DNA from: SKVR01 sp037441525
Lineage (GTDB): Bacteria; Bacteroidota; Bacteroidia; Bacteroidales; UBA7960
Length of the DNA: 64,000 nt
NCBI GenBank assembly: GCA_037441525.1
Contig: JBBISA010000013.1
Coordinates: forward strand, 3,550-67,549
Direction of reading: 5' to 3'
The notes under the pieces were generated by a model. It saw only the letters and a list, made by a program, of their open reading frames with translations. It did not search any database and was not told the origin of the DNA. The position numbers and the translations under genes were made by a program. Positions 26,550 to 34,927 of this stretch are shown one piece after another. Within the stretch, counting starts at the first letter, position 1. Each line of letters begins with the position of its first letter.

Positions 26550-27200
26550 ATGGAAAAAACAGCCCTAATTGCCGGAGCAACAGGTTTGGTTGGCTCCTAT
26601 GTTCTGAAAGAACTGCTCAACAATCCTGTCTACACCAAAGTTACAGTCCTTGTACGAAAATCTCTCGATGTTGAACATCCCAAACTGGATCAACTTCTTT
26701 TTGACTTTGACAATCCTGATGCTGAAAAAATTGTTGCTAACCATGTTTATTGCTGCTTAGGCACTACTATTGGAAAAGCCGGCTCAAAACCTGCATTTAT
26801 TAAGGTCGACAAAGAATATCCCATATCATTGGCCAGGCTTGCTTTTACTAATGGTTGCGAAACATACTCTATTATTACTTCAGTGGGTTCTAATGAAAAA
26901 TCATTGTTTTTCTACAGCCGTGTTAAGGGGCAGGTAGAAACAGAAATCCGGAACATTCCCTTTAAAAGTCTCTGCATATTAAGACCCTCCATGTTGCTGG
27001 GACCCAGGAGCGAATACAGATTTGGGGAAGAAATCGGCAAAATAATAATGAAGGTATTTGGATTTATTACTCCACCGGGAGCCAGGGCCATCCATGCATC
27101 GCAGGTTGCAGCCGCAATGGTTTATCACACCATCAACCCAAAGGAAGGTGTAAATATTGTTGATTCGGCCACGATGCAGAAATTTCCGTCAACGAAATAA
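26550..27200 (+). CDS. Rossmann-fold NAD(P)H-binding oxidoreductase (HTATIP2/TIP30-like)
   Basis: 216 residues from the ATG at 26550; the frame extends upstream but this start gives the family N-terminus EKTALIAGATGLVGSYVLKELL with the GxxGxxG dinucleotide motif. VYCCLGTTIGKAGS near residue 70 and the active-site-like YSRVKGQVETEI near 128 (Tyr-x-x-x-Lys of extended short-chain dehydrogenases) are present, followed by LCILRPSMLLGPR. Related proteins are atypical SDRs of the TIP30/YwnB type with poorly known substrates. It is not tightly linked to either neighbour. Confidence 0.85.
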   Translation: MEKTALIAGATGLVGSYVLKELLNNPVYTKVTVLVRKSLDVEHPKLDQLLFDFDNPDAEKIVANHVYCCLGTTIGKAGSKPAFIKVDKEYPISLARLAFTNGCETYSIITSVGSNEKSLFFYSRVKGQVETEIRNIPFKSLCILRPSMLLGPRSEYRFGEEIGKIIMKVFGFITPPGARAIHASQVAAAMVYHTINPKEGVNIVDSATMQKFPSTK

Positions 27201-27299
27201 TATTGAACCTATAACCTTTCATGTCCTGTTGCGTAAACGCTTTATAAACTGCATGTTAATTCTTACAAGCAACAAGAATTCTTAAACGGGTTACATAAT

Positions 27300-29150
27300 A
27301 TGAAAAGGTTTTTGCATCCATCCATTCCCTTTATTTGCACTGGGATTATAGTCCTTATACAAATCTTTAAACCACTGTGGGCCGCCGAAAATCCCGCTGA
27401 TTTTATTGATGGTGTTTTTAAAAGCCAGATGCAACAGCACCGTATTGCCGGGGCAACACTTTCACTTTACTCATCAAAAACCCTTGCAATGACCAAAAGC
27501 TGGGGATTTGCAGATGTGGATGCAAAAAAGCTTACCGATGAGAATACAGGGTTTGGTATTGGTTCTGTAAGTAAACTGTTTGTTTGGGTTTCGGTAATGC
27601 AACTGGTTGAAAAAGGGCTGCTCGATATAAACAAACCCATAAATAATTATCTCAATGGCAGTTTCAGGCTTCCTGAAAAATATGCGCCAGTTACCATAAA
27701 ACACCTCATGACCCACACCCCGGGATTTGAAACCGAAAGTAATCTCTTTTCGCGCCAACATGAAACGTTGCCCGACAATGAAACCTATCTGTTAAGGAAT
27801 TTGCCGGCGCAGATATACAATCCGGGCACCACACCAGCTTATTCGAATTATGGAGTAGTGCTGGCGGCGTATGTTATTGAGCAAATTTCAGGGAAATCCT
27901 TTAATGATTATGTTGAAGAAAACCTTCTTGGCCCTCTTGGAATGACTGGCACTACTTTCAGGCAACCATTGCCGGAAGCGGTATCTGCTGAAAAATCAAA
28001 GGGTTTTAAATCCGAAAATGGTCGTCTGGTTAGTCCGTTCAGCGAATATATAATTCCGGCCCCGGCAGGTTCGGCAGTTTCCACAGCCTCAGATATGCTG
28101 AAATTTATGGAATTTTTATTAAGCATCTCCAATGAAAAGCACAATTCCATTCTGAGCCCTGAAATAAAAAAACAAATGCTTAGCCGGTTATTTTCCATTC
28201 ACCCGAAATCTGACGGAATGGGGTATGGATTTATGAGATTAAATTACAATGGCAAAGAGATATTCTGGCATGGAGGTGATACCTATTTCTTTCATACTGC
28301 TTTTTTAATTATCCCCGAAACAGAAACCGGGATTTTCTTCTCGGTTAATACAGCAGGAACACAGTTCGATTATCTTGCGCAGGCATTGCTTATTGTGGAT
28401 AACCTTACAGGCAAAAATGAAATAAAAAGCACTGCAATTAAAGCAACAAATGAGCGTTCCGTAGCTGGTTCATATATTTCAACCAGACGGGTAGAAAGTA
28501 ATTTCTTCAGGCTTTTCAACAGTTTCAGCAACCTGCGGATTGAAGAGAATACCGATGGAATCCTTATCACCTGGCCCGGTGGCAAGCCTGAGCTTTTCAC
28601 CCCGGTAGAAAAGGATGTATATATTTCGGAATTCAAAAAAGCAATTTTTCAGCGAAATGAAAATGGGAAAATCGAAGCTCTTCATTTTTCACATCTCCCC
28701 ATTATTGCTTTTCAAAGAGTTCCCTTCAGAGAGAATACAACTATTAATTCCCTCCTTTTACTTCTGGCTCTTTCGGTTTGTTTAAGAAATATAGTAATGC
28801 CGGTAATCAGGCTGTTTAGAAAAGATAAACGGTCAAAACAGGGTTTTCGGTGGTTTTTGTTCCTTTCCGGAATTGCCATCAACCTATTCATTATTCTTTT
28901 CATGGGTGTTTTTACCGATGTAGAAGCCGTAATATTTGATAAACCCCCCACGCTGCCAATTATTCTGTTATTGCCTTCCTTATCGGCCCTTCTATTCGTT
29001 GCAGCAATATTATTCTGGATAAAGGATTATACCTGGAGCCATCAGCCCATTTCAACCACACTGTGGCAGTTTGGTGGATTCCTGGTATTGGTTCTGTTTT
29101 ATATTCAAGCGCACTACATGCAACTTTTTACCTTCATGTTTCAGGGTTAA
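27300..29150 (+). CDS. Serine hydrolase (class C beta-lactamase/PBP4-like) with C-terminal membrane segments
   Basis: 616 residues. An N-terminal signal or anchor segment (about 10-28) precedes a beta-lactamase-type hydrolase domain (about 33-370) with all three motifs: SxxK at S89-K92 (GIGSVSKLF), YxN at Y181-N183 (PAYSNYG) and HGG at about 324. After an accessory beta region, four hydrophobic segments (about 484-503, 518-537, 552-573, 588-604) anchor the C-terminus in the membrane. Such proteins hydrolyse small esters, D-amino-acid peptides or peptidoglycan stems in the periplasm. The stop codon overlaps the stop of the convergent TPR gene inside the word TTAA. Confidence 0.9.
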   Translation: MKRFLHPSIPFICTGIIVLIQIFKPLWAAENPADFIDGVFKSQMQQHRIAGATLSLYSSKTLAMTKSWGFADVDAKKLTDENTGFGIGSVSKLFVWVSVMQLVEKGLLDINKPINNYLNGSFRLPEKYAPVTIKHLMTHTPGFETESNLFSRQHETLPDNETYLLRNLPAQIYNPGTTPAYSNYGVVLAAYVIEQISGKSFNDYVEENLLGPLGMTGTTFRQPLPEAVSAEKSKGFKSENGRLVSPFSEYIIPAPAGSAVSTASDMLKFMEFLLSISNEKHNSILSPEIKKQMLSRLFSIHPKSDGMGYGFMRLNYNGKEIFWHGGDTYFFHTAFLIIPETETGIFFSVNTAGTQFDYLAQALLIVDNLTGKNEIKSTAIKATNERSVAGSYISTRRVESNFFRLFNSFSNLRIEENTDGILITWPGGKPELFTPVEKDVYISEFKKAIFQRNENGKIEALHFSHLPIIAFQRVPFRENTTINSLLLLLALSVCLRNIVMPVIRLFRKDKRSKQGFRWFLFLSGIAINLFIILFMGVFTDVEAVIFDKPPTLPIILLLPSLSALLFVAAILFWIKDYTWSHQPISTTLWQFGGFLVLVLFYIQAHYMQLFTFMFQG

Positions 29151-30040
29151 TTTCCCGCACGGTAGTGATAATATTTTGCTTTTACCTTATCATCGAACCG
29201 GAGGTAAATATTGCCTATATATCGGGCATATCGGGGCTGTGGGTCATTCTCATACAATTTAAGCAAATACTCCAGTGATTTCCTGAAGTCGGCATTAAGT
29301 ATTTCGAACCCCTGCAATAGTTGTGCATACTGCCGGTGTGTGCGGTTCTTTTCATAGGCCTGCATTTCGGCCTGGTAGCGGGTTTCTGCTTTATCAAAGT
29401 AAAAGGTGCCGAGGTAAAATGATGCATCCGGATTGTTTGGGTTGAGCGAGAGAAGTTTTTGGGCAACCCTATAAAGAATTTCATCCTTATCAAGGGCTTT
29501 TGCCACAACAAAATATTGGTTAAGCATAACCTCATCTTCGGAAGATTTTTCAGTAATTGATGGCCAAATATCGTAAGCCCCCTGGTAATTGCGGCTTTCA
29601 ACGTAGGCCTGAAAAAGTCTTTCCTGCAATACTTCTATATGCTCCCCTTCAGGATATCTGTTTACATAATACTCAAGAGCTGATAACTCGCGCGACAGGT
29701 TATCAACTTTCCTGTTGAGGATGGCAAGAGCATAAAAGGTTTTATCGTTGGCTATGGGTGAGTTTCTGACGATAAGCAGATAGTTTAATGCTTTGTCATC
29801 AAGCCCCAGACTGAAGGCGGCCCAACCTGCATCGCGGTAAATACTGTCGTGAACCTGGGCAGTCTGATTGGTTGTAGCCTCCGCAATAAACTCATCGAAC
29901 TTAATTATAGCCCTTGTATAATCTCCTGCCAGGAAGGCATCATAAGCTTCTCCCTGTTTTGATTGAACGGGGATGCGTGTTGATGTGCATGAATGGATAA
30001 GAATTATGACTACAGGAAGCAATAAACGAAGCATTTTCAT
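29147..30040 (-). CDS. TPR-containing lipoprotein
   Basis: 297 residues from the ATG at 30040, which places a lipobox (LIHSC, Cys about 18) right after a hydrophobic core; a longer frame exists but would disrupt the lipoprotein signal. The mature part is helical with several tetratricopeptide-like repeats, e.g. AYDAFLAGDYTRAIIKFDEF near 30-50 and a unit around NPNNPDASFYLGTFYFDKAE. It is probably anchored in the inner leaflet of the outer membrane and acts as a protein scaffold. It follows recX by 67 nt in the same direction and ends against the serine hydrolase gene with overlapping stops. Confidence 0.85.
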   Translation of the reverse strand: MKMLRLLLPVVIILIHSCTSTRIPVQSKQGEAYDAFLAGDYTRAIIKFDEFIAEATTNQTAQVHDSIYRDAGWAAFSLGLDDKALNYLLIVRNSPIANDKTFYALAILNRKVDNLSRELSALEYYVNRYPEGEHIEVLQERLFQAYVESRNYQGAYDIWPSITEKSSEDEVMLNQYFVVAKALDKDEILYRVAQKLLSLNPNNPDASFYLGTFYFDKAETRYQAEMQAYEKNRTHRQYAQLLQGFEILNADFRKSLEYLLKLYENDPQPRYARYIGNIYLRFDDKVKAKYYHYRAGN

Positions 30041-30107
30041 TGTAGATGGATAATTAATGACATGTTTTGGGATTGTTGACTGATAATGTTGATATCCTGT
30101 ACATTGC

Positions 30108-30578
30108 CTATATTGTTTCAGAAACTTCATTCACTACGTTGCACGCAAACTCCATCTCAAAACCTTTAGAAACCAGGAAAGCGGCAGTTTTTTGCTTTCT
30201 GGTCCAGACATCGTGGTTTGTTTTTGATAAGCTGTCCCACTTTTTGCGGGCAAGCGAAAGCGCTTTTTGGGTGTAATTTTCAGAATCGATGGAAAGAAGT
30301 GCAGATTCTATAAGTTGCTTGTCAATATCGCGGGCAGTGAGTTCAGCGAAAATTTTCCGTTTTCCCCATTTATTCTGGTTGAATTTGCTTCTTGCAAAGG
30401 AATGTGCAAATCGCTCTTCATTCAGAAAATTTTCCTTTATTAGCCATTGAATCAGTTCCTTAACCTGGTTTGGGAGAGCTCCCAGATGGGTCAAACGGGT
30501 TTCTGTTTCGTTTACACATCGTTCCCTGAAAGCACAAAAGCGTTCAATTTTCTTTTTTATCTGGTTAATATCACTCAT
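30108..30578 (-). CDS. recX: Regulatory protein RecX
   Basis: 156 residues, the normal length. The sequence is made of three-helix RecX repeats; the signature ENFLNEERFAHSFARSKFNQNKWGKRKIFAEL (about 49-80) with GxxKI and the following DIDKQLIESAL are clear. RecX binds RecA filaments and limits recombination. recA is not in the window. It lies between the RNase G gene (80 nt upstream) and the TPR lipoprotein gene, all leftward. Confidence 0.93.
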   Translation of the reverse strand: MSDINQIKKKIERFCAFRERCVNETETRLTHLGALPNQVKELIQWLIKENFLNEERFAHSFARSKFNQNKWGKRKIFAELTARDIDKQLIESALLSIDSENYTQKALSLARKKWDSLSKTNHDVWTRKQKTAAFLVSKGFEMEFACNVVNEVSETI

Positions 30579-30658
30579 GGCATAAAAAAGAAACGGATTT
30601 GCATTTTCAAAGCGACATAAAGCCTTGGCTAAGAAAAAACAAACCCGTTGAAAACATC

Positions 30659-32209
30659 TTACATTTTTATTTCATCATCGAGTTTGTTGAAAAACCGGTA
30701 TTCAAGGAAATGGTAAGAAATGGCGGGTTCAACCCCGAAACGGGTCTTGTATTTCCACATCCATTTATATTTAATGGGCCAAAGACCTTTTGAGATAAAG
30801 GCAAAAATAAAGGGGTGTACCCTCAGGGTAAGCTCCTTTTCATTTTGTTCCTGAATCAGGTATCTCAGGTTATTTTCAATTTCATCGATGATGATGATGC
30901 TGGGCTTAATTTCGCCCGATCCGCCACAAGCAGGGCATTTCTCAAGAATTTCAACATTGGTTTCGGTGCGAACCCGTTGCCGCGTAATTTGAACCAGACC
31001 AAATTTGGAGGGCGGAAGAATATTGTGTTTTGCACGATCCTTCTTCATCTCTTCCCGCATCCTTTCAAATAATTTACGACGATTACCGGGTTCAACCATA
31101 TCGATAAAATCGATCACAATGATACCGCCAATATCTCTGAGCCTGAGCTGGCGGGCTATTTCAGCAGCAGCTTCAAGATTTACTTCAAGGGCATTCGATT
31201 CCTGACTATTTTCAGCATTAATGCGGTGACCGCTATTCACGTCAATTACATGCAACGCTTCAGTATGTTCAATAATGAGGTATGTGCCCCCTCTGATGGA
31301 AACAATTTTCCCAAAGGACCCCTTAATTTGTTTCTCTATGCCGAGATGGTCAAAAATGGGCAGTTTGTTTTTATAGAGTTTAAGGATGTCGAGTTTTTCA
31401 GGTGCTATGGTTCTGATGTATTCCTTCAACTCATCATAAATAGTGGTATCGTTAACGATAATACTGTTGAATTCTTCGGAAAGAAGGTCGCGCAGAATGG
31501 CAGATGTGCGGTTAATTTCGCCCTGAATTATTTTGGGTGCTTTTGCATTCTCGAGTTTTGCAGCCACTGCATACCATTTTTCGACAAGGGCCTGCAGGTC
31601 GTTGTGCAAATCGGCAACCATTTTGCCTTCGGCTACGGTACGCACAATCACTCCAAAATTTTTGGGCCTTATGCTTTGTACAAGCCTTTTGAGGCGGTTT
31701 TTTTCCTCAGAATTTTTAATTTTTTGAGACACCGACACCCGGTCGGAGAAAGGTACCAAAACGAGGTATCTTCCGGCCAATGAAATTTCGCTGGTAATAC
31801 GAGGGCCTTTGGTTGAAATGGGTTCTTTGGCAATCTGAACAAGTACAGGCTGATTTGCCGACAAAACATTTGTTATCTTACCGGTCTTTTCAATTTCCTT
31901 CTCGAGGATGAAATTGTCCATTGCCAGGATTTTGCTTTTGCCGGCAATGGCCAGCTTGGTGTACTTGTTCAATGAATTAACCTGAGCCCCCAGATCAAGA
32001 TAATGCAAAAAGGCATCTTTCTCGTATCCAACGTCAACAAAAGCAGCATTTAACCCAGAAATGATCTTTCTGACCTTTCCCAGGTAAATGTCGCCAACGG
32101 AATAGTTGTTATTTTTTTTCTCTTTGTGAAGTTCAACAAGCTGTTTATCTTCAAGAAGAGCAATAACAATCTCCGATGCGTTTGAATCGATTATTAATTC
32201 TTTGTTCAC
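30659..32209 (-). CDS. rng: Ribonuclease E/G family protein (RNase G type), GTG start
   Basis: 516 residues. An S1 RNA-binding domain (about 36-120, split by an insertion) leads into the DNase I-like catalytic domain. Metal-binding Asp residues are seen at about D323 (HVIDVNSGH) and D367 (GGIIVIDFIDM), and the zinc-link cysteines at C425/C428 (EKCPACGGSG). The long C-terminal scaffold of RNase E is absent, so it is RNase G-like: an endoribonuclease for rRNA 5' maturation and mRNA decay. The start is GTG at 32209; no in-frame ATG lies nearby upstream. It is downstream of the HU/COX24-like unit but separated from it by a strong terminator and a 320-nt leader region. Confidence 0.95.
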   Translation of the reverse strand: MNKELIIDSNASEIVIALLEDKQLVELHKEKKNNNYSVGDIYLGKVRKIISGLNAAFVDVGYEKDAFLHYLDLGAQVNSLNKYTKLAIAGKSKILAMDNFILEKEIEKTGKITNVLSANQPVLVQIAKEPISTKGPRITSEISLAGRYLVLVPFSDRVSVSQKIKNSEEKNRLKRLVQSIRPKNFGVIVRTVAEGKMVADLHNDLQALVEKWYAVAAKLENAKAPKIIQGEINRTSAILRDLLSEEFNSIIVNDTTIYDELKEYIRTIAPEKLDILKLYKNKLPIFDHLGIEKQIKGSFGKIVSIRGGTYLIIEHTEALHVIDVNSGHRINAENSQESNALEVNLEAAAEIARQLRLRDIGGIIVIDFIDMVEPGNRRKLFERMREEMKKDRAKHNILPPSKFGLVQITRQRVRTETNVEILEKCPACGGSGEIKPSIIIIDEIENNLRYLIQEQNEKELTLRVHPFIFAFISKGLWPIKYKWMWKYKTRFGVEPAISYHFLEYRFFNKLDDEIKM

Positions 32210-32530
32210 AATTTGATGTGTTAAGTAAGTTTACATTTCATCTTTTTATGCACTTTTCGTTCTTAATGGGTCTGCATATGAAGGCGCACAACGCTGCTCT
32301 GCAAATTAATGCCGTGCGTGGATTGAATTAATTTCCCTGCTTAAATTTCAATCCTTCAGACCCGGGGAGCCAAAATAAAAGCTCCGCAAACAGTTAAGCA
32401 TAAAACAAACTCCAGCTACAGCAACCGGAAATGAACGTTACCAGGGCCGGTTCTTTTTAGCGAAGAGCTACAAAGGTATAGATGAATGGTTGGTAGGATA
32501 CAGGTTCAGAAAAATTACCTACGCAAAACA
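32210..32530. other. Leader/promoter region of the RNase G gene, no gene seen
   Basis: About 320 nt between the terminator at 32531 and the GTG start of RNase G, with no coding frame. RNase E/G genes often have long, self-regulated 5' leaders, so this may be such a leader; I see no perfect TAnnTTTG box. Confidence 0.45.
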
Positions 32531-32564
32531 AAATTACATAATACCTTCCGGTATTATGTAATTT
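32531..32564 (-). terminator. Strong hairpin terminator after the HU/COX24-like unit
   Basis: A 15-bp perfect stem (32531-32545 with 32550-32564) closes a 4-nt loop. On the minus strand it is followed by TTGTTTTG, and it lies 35 nt after the stop of the 29-residue gene. Confidence 0.8.
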
Positions 32565-32599
32565 TTAAGCGATCACAGACACTATGAATCTAAAGCGTA

Positions 32600-32689
32600 C
32601 TATTTCTTTTTATGTCTGTTCTTGCGCAGGCGTTTTTTACGCTTGTGCGTTGCCATCTTGTGTCTTTTTCTTTTTTTACCGCTGGGCAT
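32600..32689 (-). CDS. COX24/AURKAIP1 (mS38)-like small basic protein, 29 aa
   Basis: A 29-codon gene reading MPSGKKRKRHKMATHK then RKKRLRKNRHKKK, ending in TAG. Almost every residue is Lys, Arg or His; the KRKRHKMxTHKRKKRLRKNR core matches the COX24/AURKAIP1 domain, whose mitochondrial version (mS38) is a small-subunit ribosomal protein. Bacteroidota carry short stand-alone copies annotated under that domain, so binding to the 30S subunit is the likely role, by analogy. It starts 46 nt after the HU stop and is followed by a strong terminator, so HU and this gene form a two-gene unit. It is too short for ordinary gene calling. Confidence 0.85.
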   Translation of the reverse strand: MPSGKKRKRHKMATHKRKKRLRKNRHKKK

Positions 32690-32735
32690 ACGTCGAATTT
32701 TTAAAAGTTAGGAATTAGAGTAAGGCTCCGGCAGA

Positions 32736-33026
32736 TTATTTTACAGGAACAGATTCTTTTACTTCGCTTACAAATTCCTTGGCAGGTTTAAAAGAAGGAA
32801 TGGCGTGAGCGGGAATAATGATAGTGGTGTTTTTAGAAATGTTTCTTCCGGTCTTCTCTGCTCTTTCTTTAATAATAAAGCTGCCGAATCCTCTGAGGTA
32901 AACATTCTCGCCTTTTACAAGCGAATTTTTCACTGTGTTCATAAACGCTTCTACAGTAGCTTGTACAGCTACTTTTTCAATACCGGTTTTGTTGGCAATT
33001 TCAGTTACAATTTCTGCTTTAGTCAT
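32736..33026 (-). CDS. HU-family DNA-binding protein
   Basis: 96 residues from the ATG at 33026 (TKAEIVTEIANKTG); the frame is open to 33116 but the first 30 codons have no family match and lie over the promoter. The HU/IHF fold is clear: two N-terminal helices, ENVYLRGFGSFIIKERAEKTGRN with the conserved GFGxF turn, and the beta-arm with IPAHAIPSFKPAKEF. It bends and compacts DNA. It has an excellent own promoter (33083-33117) and is divergent from mutY. Confidence 0.95.
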   Translation of the reverse strand: MTKAEIVTEIANKTGIEKVAVQATVEAFMNTVKNSLVKGENVYLRGFGSFIIKERAEKTGRNISKNTTIIIPAHAIPSFKPAKEFVSEVKESVPVK

Positions 33027-33082
33027 AGTTATATTTGTTAAGGTTTTATAATTATAACGGTCGTTTTTTTTCATTAGGGCTG

Positions 33083-33117
33083 CAAAGATAATTCTTTTCT
33101 TATTTCTAAAAAACAAA
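33083..33117 (-). promoter_or_regulatory. Promoter of the HU gene
   Basis: The minus strand has TTTG (33114-33117) and TATCTTTG (33083-33090) separated by 23 nt, matching the Bacteroidota -33/-7 consensus. The -7 box is 56 nt before the HU ATG. Confidence 0.65.
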
Positions 33118-33178
33118 TTACGTAATTTTATGCCAATGATTTACGCTTTTTCTTCCTCTGTATCAGTTAAATGCAAAA

Positions 33179-34312
33179 ATGGACTTCGCATCTATCCTTC
33201 TTCAATGGTACGATAAAAACAAACGGGACCTCCCCTGGCGACAGACCACTGACCCATACAGAATATGGCTTTCCGAAATAATACTACAGCAAACCCGCAT
33301 ACAGCAAGGTCTATCGTATTACCAAAAGTTTACTGAGCAATGGCCAGATGTAAATTCACTGGCCAATGCAACTGAAGACCAGGTGCTTGCTAAATGGCAG
33401 GGACTTGGATACTACTCAAGGGCCCGCAATTTGCACCAAACAGCCAAAGAAGTTGTTAACAACCACAATAGTACCTTCCCCGAATCCTTCTATCAACTTT
33501 TAAAACTTAAAGGAATAGGAAAGTATACTGCAGCGGCAATTGCTTCCATTGCCTTTGGTTTGCCTGTGCCGGCAATCGATGGCAATGTAACAAGGGTTAT
33601 GGCACGTTTCCTGGGCATTGAAGACCCGGTTGATAATTTCAGAACAATCAAAATTATTGAACAGGCTGCCACAGAATTAATTGATAATCAAAGACCAGGA
33701 GATTACAACCAGGCAATGATGGATTTCGGATCGATGATTTGTAAGCCTGCCAAACCCGATTGTGGGATTTGCCCGCTTAGCAATTTCTGTTACGCACTTA
33801 AGGCTGGTAAAACTTCAAAAATCCCCGTGAAGGAGAAAAAAATTATTCAGGCAACTCGTTATTTTCACTTTTTCTTTTTTTACTCACACGGTTTTAAAGT
33901 CTTAAAATTCCTGGCGGAAAAAAGAACCGGCAATGACATCTGGAAAAATCTTTACCAGCTTCCATTGCTTGAAACTTTTAACGAGCAACCGGGGACTCCT
34001 TTTCAAACAGATAGTTTTATCGCGAAGGAAAGTGATTCAAATTCAAACTACCTGTTTGCCGCACTTCAACAACTAATCCGGCAAGGTTATGACCCGAATC
34101 TTTGGTTTTCGAAAATCTATTTACACCAGCTGACTCACCGCACCATCAAGGCAAAATTTTACTCAGTAATTATCCCTGAAGAATTATTGGATGAACTATC
34201 CGGAAAATACTTAAAGGTCACCTTAAGTGAATTTGAAACCAAGGGGAAACCGGTACTAATAACGAAGTATCTGAACTGGGTTGTAAAGCACCTGATTGGC
34301 AATAAACCTTGA
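33179..34312 (+). CDS. mutY: A/G-specific adenine glycosylase
   Basis: 377 residues. The HhH-GPD glycosylase core has the catalytic Glu at E33 (LSEIILQQTR), the helix-hairpin-helix LLKLKGIGKYTAAAIASIAFG (107-127), catalytic Asp at D134 (PAIDGNVTRV) and the 4Fe-4S cluster cysteines C188-x6-C195-x2-C198-x5-C204. The C-terminal 140 residues form the Nudix-like 8-oxoG recognition domain. MutY removes adenine mispaired with 8-oxoguanine. It is followed by ssb after 110 nt, a pairing common in Bacteroidota. Confidence 0.96.
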   Translation: MDFASILLQWYDKNKRDLPWRQTTDPYRIWLSEIILQQTRIQQGLSYYQKFTEQWPDVNSLANATEDQVLAKWQGLGYYSRARNLHQTAKEVVNNHNSTFPESFYQLLKLKGIGKYTAAAIASIAFGLPVPAIDGNVTRVMARFLGIEDPVDNFRTIKIIEQAATELIDNQRPGDYNQAMMDFGSMICKPAKPDCGICPLSNFCYALKAGKTSKIPVKEKKIIQATRYFHFFFFYSHGFKVLKFLAEKRTGNDIWKNLYQLPLLETFNEQPGTPFQTDSFIAKESDSNSNYLFAALQQLIRQGYDPNLWFSKIYLHQLTHRTIKAKFYSVIIPEELLDELSGKYLKVTLSEFETKGKPVLITKYLNWVVKHLIGNKP

Positions 34313-34359
34313 TTGGTTGACATTTATGGCTTTTAGAGGTAATAAAGTTTGGAGAATAA

Positions 34360-34367
34360 TATATTTG
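34360..34367 (+). promoter_or_regulatory. Candidate -7 box for ssb
   Basis: TATATTTG matches TAnnTTTG and lies about 55 nt before the ssb ATG, within the mutY-ssb gap. The -33 element is not clear. Confidence 0.4.
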
Positions 34368-34422
34368 TTGTTATATTTAGGAGGTAATTATTGTATTGTT
34401 GAAGTCAAAAAAATGAAGAACT

Positions 34423-34851
34423 ATGAGCAGCGTAAACAAGGTGATTTTAATCGGAAATTTGGGGAAAGACCCCGAAGTAAGGAGTATTGAAGGCGGAGCA
34501 AAGGTAGCTTCATTTACACTTGCCACCAATGAGGTTTTCAAAGGGAAAGATGGCAACAAGGTTGAACAGGTAGAATGGCACAATATTGTAGTTTGGCGAG
34601 GACTAGCCGAATTGGCCGAAAAATACCTGAAAAAAGGCAGTCAGATTTATCTGGAAGGGAAAATCAAATCCCGTTCGTGGGACGACAAGGAGGGTAATAA
34701 AAGATATATTACCGAAATTGTTGGGGATAGTATGACCTTTCTGGGAAAACCAGGAGAAAGTAATTATTCTGATCGTGGAGCACCCGCACCAACTGCTGCA
34801 GATGCACCAATTGGTCAGGAAGCCGATTCGGGGGATGATCTGCCATTCTGA
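34423..34851 (+). CDS. ssb: Single-stranded DNA-binding protein
   Basis: 142 residues. The OB fold starts VNKVILIGNLGKDPEVRS, continues with the WHNIVVWRGLAELAEKYLKKGSQIYLEGKI strand-helix-strand and RYITEIVGDSMTFLG, and the protein ends in an acidic tail GDDLPF, the tip that recruits repair and replication partners. It is placed directly after mutY. A bidirectional terminator follows. Confidence 0.96.
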   Translation: MSSVNKVILIGNLGKDPEVRSIEGGAKVASFTLATNEVFKGKDGNKVEQVEWHNIVVWRGLAELAEKYLKKGSQIYLEGKIKSRSWDDKEGNKRYITEIVGDSMTFLGKPGESNYSDRGAPAPTAADAPIGQEADSGDDLPF

Positions 34852-34871
34852 ATTCCATTCAACATCAAACA

Positions 34872-34905
34872 AAAACGGGCAGTTGGATCATCGACTGCCC
34901 GTTTT
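34872..34905. terminator. Bidirectional terminator between ssb and the serpin gene
   Basis: AAAACGGGCAGT (34872-34883) and ACTGCCCGTTTT (34894-34905) form a perfect 12-bp stem with a 10-nt loop; T-runs follow on both strands. Confidence 0.88.
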
Positions 34906-34927
34906 ATTTTTATGGTGTTCTCTAAGG

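Noticed and set aside
27258..27280. Inverted repeat AATTCTT/AAGAATT upstream of the serine hydrolase
   Set aside because: Only 7 bp, AT-only in large part, and no matching promoter context; expected by chance in such sequence.
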